Source: Rhodobacterales bacterium CG2_30_65_12 (GTDB taxonomy: Bacteria > Pseudomonadota > Alphaproteobacteria > Rhodobacterales > Rhodobacteraceae). Taken from it: a DNA stretch of 7,673 nucleotides. Each line of letters opens with the position of its first letter. Position 1 is the stretch's first letter. Of this stretch, positions 1 through 7,673 are shown one piece after another. The stretch spans positions 1-7,673 of the forward strand of contig MNZL01000171.1 in NCBI GenBank assembly GCA_001873585.1, read 5' to 3'. The notes below the pieces were generated by a model. The model was not told the DNA's origin and did no database searches. It was given only the letters and a program-made list of their open reading frames with translations. The position numbers and the translations under genes were made by a program.

Positions 1-610
1 AGCCCGCCTGCGGCTCGGCCATCGCCAGCCGCTTCACCACGTCGGCAATCGCCTGTGCCTCGGCCCGGTCGGAGCGCAGGAATTTGAGCCGTGCGGGGGT
101 TGCGTAAAACAGATCTCTGAGCTCAACCACCGTGCCGCCGGTGAACGCAGCGGGCTTCACCGGGCCGGCCTCGCCCCCTGCAACGCGCAGGCGCGCCGCC
201 TCGTGCCCCTCCGCGCGCGAGGTGATCGTGAGCCGCCCGACCGCACCCAGCGAGGGCAGCGCCTCACCACGAAAACCGAAGGTATGAATGGCGAGCAGAT
301 CGGAGCCGTCGATCTTCGAGGTGGCGTGGCGGCTGAGCGCCAGCGGCAGCTCGTCCGGGAGCATTCCACTGCCGTCATCGGTGACACGGATCAGCGTCTT
401 GCCGCCATCGGCATAGGCCACGTCGATGCGGGTCGCGCCTGCATCAAGCGCGTTTTCCACCAACTCCTTGACGGCCGAGGCGGGGCGCTCAACCACTTCG
501 CCGGCCGCGATCCGGTTGATCGCGGCATCGTCGAGCTGGCGAATCACCGGCCGCGACTCGGGCCGCGAATCGGGGGGGTATGCACTCATCTGGGGGGCGT
601 CGTCAGGCAT
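1..610 (-). CDS. mutL: DNA mismatch repair protein MutL, N-terminal part (3'-truncated by window edge)
   Basis: MutL links mismatch recognition by MutS to downstream strand removal, and its N-terminal half is a GHKL-type ATPase. About 203 codons are visible, roughly a third of a usual MutL of 600-650 residues; the C-terminal dimerisation/endonuclease part lies off the left edge. After a non-conserved 22-residue lead, the protein reads IRQLDDAAINRIAAGEVVERP. It then shows ATPase motif I (KELVENALDAG, with E49 and N53 matching E. coli MutL E29 and N33), motif II (DDGSGM, D78), the RHATSK segment, and motif III (GFRGEAL, about residues 112-118). The start at 610 has only a weak AGG nine bases upstream. 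An in-frame ATG at 589 is an alternative without a visible ribosome binding site. Two C-homopolymers lie in the first 13 codons. Identity is very secure from the motifs; only the exact start is uncertain. Confidence 0.96.
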   Translation of the reverse strand, partial: MPDDAPQMSAYPPDSRPESRPVIRQLDDAAINRIAAGEVVERPASAVKELVENALDAGATRIDVAYADGGKTLIRVTDDGSGMLPDELPLALSRHATSKIDGSDLLAIHTFGFRGEALPSLGAVGRLTITSRAEGHEAARLRVAGGEAGPVKPAAFTGGTVVELRDLFYATPARLKFLRSDRAEAQAIADVVKRLAMAEPQAG

Positions 611-907
611 GCCACAAGACCTAGCACACAGCGGGCCGATTCTGCCAGTGGGTGCAGGGTGAGCCACAACCGCGATCCAGACCGTTTCCCGCCGTGTGCA
701 CTTGCCCTCAACCTCCCGTTTCGATGTATTTTTCTCGCTATACCCGCCACCCGCGCCGCCTTTCCCGCCTTCACAAGGTATCAAGGTGAATGCCCATCAA
801 GGAAAAATGTGAGCGAGCGTAAAGCCGGGGGCTCTCGATCTTCGTCAAACCTGCGGGTTCACAAGCTCCGGCGTGGCACGGCATTTTTGAACGGGTCGGC
901 ACCCCAA
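611..907. other. Non-coding gap between serB and mutL
   Basis: About 297 bp lie between the serB stop and the mutL start, both genes being read leftwards. No convincing gene is present; short frames here lack ribosome binding sites and have low-complexity, arginine-rich composition. The stretch should hold the end of the serB transcript and the mutL promoter. A weak hairpin (AGCC/GGCT, 823-833, loop GGG) followed on the minus strand by TTTA could be a poor serB terminator. The part from about 720 to 815 is richer in A/T than its surroundings and is the likeliest promoter area. I could not pick a convincing -35/-10 pair. The heptamer ATCAAGG occurs twice here (780-786 and 796-802). Confidence 0.6.
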
Positions 908-1777
908 TCAAGCCACGAACTCCGCCTTCGCATAACCTTGCAAGTAGAGCAGCGCGGTGAGATCGCCGTGATTTATCCGCACATCGCATTGCGCCGCCAC
1001 CGAAGGTTTCGCGTGCAGCGCCACGCCGGTGCCAGCCATCCCCAACATGCCGAGATCGTTCGCTCCGTCGCCCACGGCAATCACCTCGCCCAACCCGATC
1101 CCGAGCAATGCGCTTACCTCTTCCAGGGTTGCCACCTTCGCGGCGCGGCCAAGGATCGGCTCTACCACCGCGCCGGTGAGCTTGCCGTCGGCCACCTTCA
1201 GCGTATTCGCCCGCGCCTCATCGAAACCCAGCGCCTTGGCCACCCGGTTGGCAAAGGCGGTGAACCCGCCCGAAACCAGCACCGCATAGCCACCGTTCGC
1301 CTTCATCGTCGCCACCAGATCGCGCCCGCCGGGCATGAAGGTGATCCGGCTTTCCAGCACCTGGTCGATCACGCCCGCGTCGAGCCCGGCCAGCAGCCCG
1401 ACGCGCTCGCGCAGCGCGCCCTCGAAATCGAGCTCGCCATTCATCGCCCGGGCGGTGATATCGGCCACATAGGCGCCCACACCAGCCACGTCGGCCAGCT
1501 CGTCGATGCATTCCTGCTGGATCATCGTCGAATCCATGTCGGCGATCAGCATCCGCTTGCGCCGCCCCTCGGCAGGCTGCAGCACGAGGTCAACGCCAAG
1601 CGCTTGCAGATCGTCCCAGACCGCCCAGAGATTGCCCGGTGCCGCGTCTACGGCAAACTCCGCCGCCTGCCGATCCGAAAGCCACGCCACCGCGCCCCCG
1701 CCCCAGGCAGTGCGCAGAGTGTCTACCAGCGACGCATCTAGCCCGCCGGGGTTGGCGATGAGCGTGGCAACAAACAT
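908..1777 (-). CDS. serB: Phosphoserine phosphatase SerB
   Basis: This HAD-superfamily enzyme hydrolyses O-phospho-L-serine to L-serine, the last step of the phosphorylated serine pathway in the cytoplasm. The protein is 289 residues. Residues 1 to about 70 form a small N-terminal ACT-like region as in many proteobacterial SerB proteins, followed by the catalytic core. HAD motif I is DMDST (nucleophile D80, acid/base D82), with E89 and R125 at the positions that bind phosphoserine in characterised enzymes. Motif II is SGGF (S169), motif III is K214, and motif IV is GDGAND (D237, D241). All catalytic residues are intact. I chose the start at 1777 because GGGAGGAA lies five bases upstream and the protein begins MFVATLIANP, as family members do. 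An upstream in-frame start at 1882 would add 35 unlikely residues. The gene is divergent from serC, which carries out the preceding step. Confidence 0.96.
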   Translation of the reverse strand: MFVATLIANPGGLDASLVDTLRTAWGGGAVAWLSDRQAAEFAVDAAPGNLWAVWDDLQALGVDLVLQPAEGRRKRMLIADMDSTMIQQECIDELADVAGVGAYVADITARAMNGELDFEGALRERVGLLAGLDAGVIDQVLESRITFMPGGRDLVATMKANGGYAVLVSGGFTAFANRVAKALGFDEARANTLKVADGKLTGAVVEPILGRAAKVATLEEVSALLGIGLGEVIAVGDGANDLGMLGMAGTGVALHAKPSVAAQCDVRINHGDLTALLYLQGYAKAEFVA

Positions 1778-1919
1778 CTGCGTTCCTCCCTGAACTTCGC
1801 GCGCTCTAGCCTCTTCCGGGCACAAATGCCAGCGGCTAACCATCCGGACAAAGTTTCCGATCCGCTGCACCAGGCGTCGCATTTCGCACCCGAACCGGCG
1901 TATCGGGGCGATTTACCCT
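1778..1919. promoter_or_regulatory. Divergent serB / serC promoter region
   Basis: The two genes point away from each other, so promoters for both must lie between their starts (1778-2005) unless serB is driven from inside serC. No strong consensus pair is visible. For serC, the T-rich patch TTTACCCTATTGT at 1912-1924 lies just before the first leader stem and is the most plausible -10 area, but it has no good -35. For serB, a weak pair on the minus strand (TTGTCC, 17 bp, CATTTG) lies about 40 bases before the ribosome binding site. Existence of the promoters is inferred from gene orientation; their exact placement is not supported. Confidence 0.45.
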
Positions 1920-2003
1920 ATTGTGCGGGCGCGGCAATGCCCGTATCTGCGGCGGTGGGACACCCCTCCCCAACGGGGGGCACATATCTGGAAGGATATC
2001 CAT
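1920..2003 (+). promoter_or_regulatory. serC leader RNA element (alphaproteobacterial serC motif)
   Basis: The 5' leader of serC can fold into three consecutive hairpins. Stem 1 pairs 1924-1930 with 1939-1945 (7 bp, one G-U, loop of 8). Stem 2 pairs 1963-1968 (CCCCTC) with 1975-1980 (GGGGGG), with an outer GTG/CAC at 1955-1957/1981-1983. Stem 3 pairs ATATC (1984-1988) with GATAT (1995-1999), and its loop and 3' arm contain the GGAAGGA ribosome binding site (1990-1996) of serC. This arrangement matches my recollection of the serC RNA motif described upstream of serC-serA operons in alphaproteobacteria, whose final stem covers the serC ribosome binding site. I recall no established ligand. The likely role is control of translation initiation, which is inferred. 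The pairings are read directly from the sequence; the family match was not checked against a model. Confidence 0.8.
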
Positions 2004-2005
2004 CA

Positions 2006-3148
<1,143 letters not shown>

Positions 3149-3153
3149 ACGAA

Positions 3154-3173
3154 CGGCGGGCCAAAGCCCGCCG
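3154..3173 (+). other. Stable hairpin between serC and serA, no U-tract
   Basis: Five bases after the serC stop, CGGCGGGC (3154-3161) pairs perfectly with GCCCGCCG (3166-3173) around a CAAA loop, giving an 8-bp, almost all-G/C stem. It is followed by GACCACAAATCG, not a T-run, so it is not a typical intrinsic terminator. It could stabilise the 3' end of a processed serC message or reduce read-through into serA. Its presence is certain; its role is inferred. Confidence 0.6.
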
Positions 3174-3220
3174 GACCACAAATCGTAAGCCAGGCATCTG
3201 CCCGGCACCCCCCACAATGC

Positions 3221-3227
3221 AAAGGAG
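3221..3227 (+). promoter_or_regulatory. serA ribosome binding site
   Basis: AAAGGAG lies six bases before the serA ATG and is a near-consensus Shine-Dalgarno sequence. It fixes the serA start and contrasts with the serC site, which is buried in a hairpin. A second small hairpin with one mismatch (3189-3206, loop ATCT) lies upstream but does not cover this site. Confidence 0.85.
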
Positions 3228-3233
3228 TCCCTC

Positions 3234-4826
3234 ATGGCCCCCAAGGTTCTCGTCTCCGACAAGCTTTCTGAAACCGCCGTGCAGATTTTCCGCGACCGTG
3301 GCGTCGAGGTTGATTTTCTCCCCGACCTTGGCAAGGACAAGGCCGCGCTGATCGCCGCCATTGGTGAATATGACGGCCTCGCGATCCGCTCGGCCTCCAA
3401 GGTGACCGCTGACGTGCTCGACGCCGCGACCAATCTCAAGGTGATCGGCCGCGCCGGGATCGGGGTGGACAATGTCGATATTCCCGCCGCCTCGAAGAAA
3501 GGCGTGATCGTGATGAACACGCCGTTCGGCAATTCGATCACCACCGCCGAACACGCCATTGCCATGATGATGGCGGTGGCTCGCCAGATCCCCGAAGCCG
3601 ACACCTCGACGCAAGCCGGCAAGTGGGAAAAATCGAAGTTCATGGGGGTCGAGGTTACCGCCAAGACCCTGGGCGTGATCGGTGCCGGCAATATCGGCGG
3701 CATCGTCTGCGACCGCGCGCGCGGCCTGAAGATGAAGGTGATCGCCTACGATCCCTTCCTCTCGGAAGAGCGCGCCGACAAGCTGGGGGTGGAAAAGGTG
3801 GAGCTTGATGAGCTTTTGAAGCGCGCCGATTTCATCACGCTGCATGTGCCGCTGACCGACAAGACCCGCAACATTCTCTCGAAAGAGGCGATCGCCCAGA
3901 TGAAGAAGGGCGTGCGTATCGTCAACTGTGCGCGTGGCGGCCTGGTTGACGAGGCGGCGCTGGCCGAAGCGCTGAAATCGGGCCAGGTGGCGGGTGCGGC
4001 GTTTGACGTGTTCGCGGTGGAGCCGGCCAAGAATAGCCCGCTGTTTGGGTTGCCCAACGTGGTCTGCACCCCGCACCTTGGCGCCGCGACCACAGAGGCG
4101 CAGGAAAACGTGGCGCTGCAGGTGGCCGAGCAGATCTCGGATTACCTGCTTACCGGCGCGGTGCAGAACGCGCTCAACATGCCGTCGGTTACCGCCGAGG
4201 AAGCCAAGGTGATGGGCCCCTGGATCAAGCTCGCCGGCCATCTCGGCGCCTTTGTTGGCCAGCTCACCGACGAGCCGATCGAAGAGGTCAACATCCTGCT
4301 CGACGGTGTTGCCGCCGAGATGAACACCAAGGCGCTCGACTGCGCTGTGCTCGCCGGGCTGCTGAAGCCGGCGAACGCGGACGTGAACATGGTCTCCGCC
4401 CCGGTGATCGCCGCCGACCGTGGTATTCAGACCTCGATGACCACGCAGGATAAGACGGGGGTGTTTGACGGTTTTATCAAGCTCACGGTGAAGACGCCGA
4501 CGCGGCAGCGCTCGATTGCCGGCACGGTGTTTTCCGACGGCAAGCCGCGCTTCATCCAGATCAAGGGCATCACCATCGACGCCGAGATCGGCAGCCACAT
4601 GCTCTACACCACCAACAAGGACGTGCCGGGCATCATCGGCGCGCTCGGGGCGACGATGGGCGCGCATGGGGTAAACATCGCCAACTTCACCCTTGGCCGC
4701 ACCACCTCCGGTGGTGATGCCATCGCACTGCTCTACGTCGATGCACCCGTGCCGGAGCATGTGCTTGAAGAGCTGCGCGGCTCGGAGCTATTCCAGAAGG
4801 TGCAGCCGCTCGAATTCGAGATTTGA
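3234..4826 (+). CDS. serA: D-3-phosphoglycerate dehydrogenase SerA, long form with ACT domain
   Basis: SerA oxidises 3-phosphoglycerate to 3-phosphohydroxypyruvate with NAD, the committed step of serine synthesis from glycolysis. The 530-residue length is the long bacterial/animal form. The split N-terminal substrate domain includes RAGIGVDNVD (73-82). The nucleotide-binding domain carries GAGNIG (150-155), with D173 in YDPF for the NAD ribose. The catalytic set is complete: R234 (NCARGG), E263 (VEP) and H281 (PHLGA). A substrate-binding/allosteric (ASB) domain covers about residues 315-450. A C-terminal ACT domain runs from about 455 to 530 (NKDVPGIIGALG), the fold that binds serine for feedback inhibition in some homologues. 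Whether this enzyme is serine-inhibited cannot be read from sequence alone. It follows serC by 85 bp and is followed by a terminator, so serC-serA is read as one operon. Confidence 0.98.
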   Translation: MAPKVLVSDKLSETAVQIFRDRGVEVDFLPDLGKDKAALIAAIGEYDGLAIRSASKVTADVLDAATNLKVIGRAGIGVDNVDIPAASKKGVIVMNTPFGNSITTAEHAIAMMMAVARQIPEADTSTQAGKWEKSKFMGVEVTAKTLGVIGAGNIGGIVCDRARGLKMKVIAYDPFLSEERADKLGVEKVELDELLKRADFITLHVPLTDKTRNILSKEAIAQMKKGVRIVNCARGGLVDEAALAEALKSGQVAGAAFDVFAVEPAKNSPLFGLPNVVCTPHLGAATTEAQENVALQVAEQISDYLLTGAVQNALNMPSVTAEEAKVMGPWIKLAGHLGAFVGQLTDEPIEEVNILLDGVAAEMNTKALDCAVLAGLLKPANADVNMVSAPVIAADRGIQTSMTTQDKTGVFDGFIKLTVKTPTRQRSIAGTVFSDGKPRFIQIKGITIDAEIGSHMLYTTNKDVPGIIGALGATMGAHGVNIANFTLGRTTSGGDAIALLYVDAPVPEHVLEELRGSELFQKVQPLEFEI

Positions 4827-4848
4827 GCGCCGCAGCTACGAACCTGCG

Positions 4849-4877
4849 AAGCCCCGGGTGGAATGACCGGGGCTTTT
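4849..4877 (+). terminator. Rho-independent terminator of the serCA operon
   Basis: AAGCCCCGG (4849-4857) pairs perfectly with CCGGGGCTT (4867-4875) around a nine-base loop (GTGGAATGA). The stem runs directly into TTTT and then G. It lies 22 bases after the serA stop, the expected place for the operon end. The T-run is short, so some read-through into the phosphatase gene is plausible. The same stem appears again at 5693-5718. Confidence 0.88.
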
Positions 4878-4905
4878 GCGTATCTTGAGCGCGAAAGGAG
4901 CGATC

Positions 4906-5643
4906 ATGCGAGTCTATGCCATTGGCGACGTTCACGGCTACCTCTGCGAGCTCGAACGCGCCCACGCGCTCATCGCCGCAGACCGTGCGCGGACCGGCGA
5001 CAGCACCGCGCCGGTGGTGCATATTGGCGATCTGTGCGACCGGGGGCCAGATACGCGCGGCGTGATCGCCTTTCTGCTGGCCGGGCTGGAGCGGGGCGAA
5101 AACTGGATTGCCCTCAAGGGCAACCATGATCGGATGATGGCGTGGTTTCTCGAACAATCCCCGCGCATCGACCCCTATATGATCGTTGGGTGGGATTGGT
5201 TTCACGAGGGCGTCGGCGGGCGTGAAACGCTGGCCTCTTACGGCATCGAGATCGCCGAGCGCGAGCGCTGGTTCCAGCTGAACGCCCGTGCCCGCAGGTT
5301 GATCCCCAAGGCGCACCTGCAGTTCGTGCAGGGTCTGCCGTGCTGGTGGGAAACGGGGGAACACATCTTCGTCCACGCTGGCATCCGCCCCGGAGTGCCG
5401 ATGGCCGAACAGACCGAGACCGATCTCGTCTGGATCCGCCACGAATTTCACGATGACCCGCGTGACCATGGCAAGCTCGTGATCCATGGCCACACGCCGG
5501 TGAAAGAGATTACCCATTATGGCAACCGGGTAAACCTCGACGTGGGCGCGGGCTACGGCAAGCCACTAGTGCCGGTGGTGATCGAGGGGGGCGACGTGTG
5601 GGCGCTGACGCAAGACGGGCGGGTGGCGGTGACGCGCGGCTGA
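4906..5643 (+). CDS. Calcineurin-like metallophosphoesterase, PPP (serine/threonine protein phosphatase) type
   Basis: The 245-residue protein is a cytoplasmic PPP-family phosphatase: no signal peptide or membrane segment is seen. The metal-site motifs appear in family order: GDVHG (D8, H10), GDLCDRGP (D42, D45, R46), GNHD (N73, H74), VHAG (H157) and IHGHTP (H194, H196). All dinuclear-metal ligands are therefore present and the enzyme should be active. Family members include bacterial protein phosphatases (PrpA/PphA-like) and ApaH-type dinucleotide hydrolases; the substrate cannot be decided here, so no symbol is given. The start at 4906 is supported by AAAGGAG five bases upstream; an in-frame TTG at 4876 lies at the serA terminator edge and is unlikely. 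The gene stands alone between two terminators, 29 bp after that of serA, and converges on pnp. Confidence 0.92.
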   Translation: MRVYAIGDVHGYLCELERAHALIAADRARTGDSTAPVVHIGDLCDRGPDTRGVIAFLLAGLERGENWIALKGNHDRMMAWFLEQSPRIDPYMIVGWDWFHEGVGGRETLASYGIEIAERERWFQLNARARRLIPKAHLQFVQGLPCWWETGEHIFVHAGIRPGVPMAEQTETDLVWIRHEFHDDPRDHGKLVIHGHTPVKEITHYGNRVNLDVGAGYGKPLVPVVIEGGDVWALTQDGRVAVTRG

Positions 5644-5689
5644 GGCGCGTAGCTCGTCGCTGTTGCTCGACGGGGGGAAGCAACCAGGC

Positions 5690-5723
5690 AAAAAGCCCCG
5701 GCGTTTCCACCGGGGCTTCTTTT
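5690..5723. terminator. Bidirectional terminator between phosphatase gene and pnp
   Basis: AAGCCCCGG (5693-5701) pairs with CCGGGGCTT (5710-5718) around CGTTTCCA. On the plus strand the stem is followed by CTTTTG, ending the phosphatase transcript. On the minus strand it is followed by five T (5694-5690), ending pnp, whose stop is at 5740. The two genes converge here, so one symmetrical hairpin serves both. The region 5644-5689 holds no gene. Confidence 0.9.
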
Positions 5724-5739
5724 GCAAAAGAGTTGACGA

Positions 5740-7673
<1,934 letters not shown>

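Noticed and set aside
586..774. Possible small minus-strand gene just upstream of mutL (62 codons)
   Set aside because: Starts with GTG without a ribosome binding site, overlaps the mutL start out of frame, and its composition is that of non-coding high-GC DNA.
771..989. Possible 72-codon minus-strand gene overlapping the serB end
   Set aside because: More than a third overlaps the conserved serB C-terminus in another frame, with no family resemblance.
203..1741. Plus-strand open frame of 512 codons opposite mutL and serB
   Set aside because: It lies antisense to two securely identified genes and across the non-coding gap, has H/R-rich composition typical of the reverse complement of high-GC coding DNA, and shows no recognisable family.
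3154..3173. Intrinsic terminator between serC and serA
   Set aside because: The stem is strong but is followed by GACCACAAA and no T-run, so it is reported only as a hairpin of unknown role.

Overview
This is a high-GC, densely coding chromosomal window. Protein signatures point to an alphaproteobacterium, most likely Rhodobacterales (roseobacter type). The SerC begins with an ANPRFSSGPCAK-type N-terminus. A leader matching the alphaproteobacterial 'serC' RNA motif precedes serC. The SerB, MutL and PNPase sequences also read as that group. The assignment is from recognition, not from a search.

Layout, left to right: the 5' part of mutL (minus strand, running off the left edge); a non-coding gap of about 300 bp; serB (minus); a 228-bp divergent regulatory region holding the structured serC leader; serC and serA (plus); a rho-independent terminator; a calcineurin-like (PPP-family) metallophosphatase gene (plus); a bidirectional terminator; and most of pnp (minus, with its N-terminus beyond the right edge).

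serA, serC and serB encode the three successive enzymes of the phosphorylated L-serine pathway. SerA oxidises 3-phosphoglycerate, SerC transaminates 3-phosphohydroxypyruvate, and SerB removes the phosphate. The whole pathway therefore sits in one divergent cluster around a shared control region. The serC leader folds so that its last hairpin contains the serC ribosome binding site, which suggests translational control of the serCA operon. The phosphatase gene starts only 29 nt after the serA terminator, so it probably depends on read-through or on a promoter overlapping the serA end. MutL (mismatch repair) and PNPase (RNA decay) are housekeeping neighbours with no evident link to serine synthesis.

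No mobile element, CRISPR array, rRNA or tRNA, or novel gene system was seen. The items most worth a second look are the serC leader, two C-tracts at the start of mutL, and near-identical inverted terminator copies flanking the phosphatase gene.
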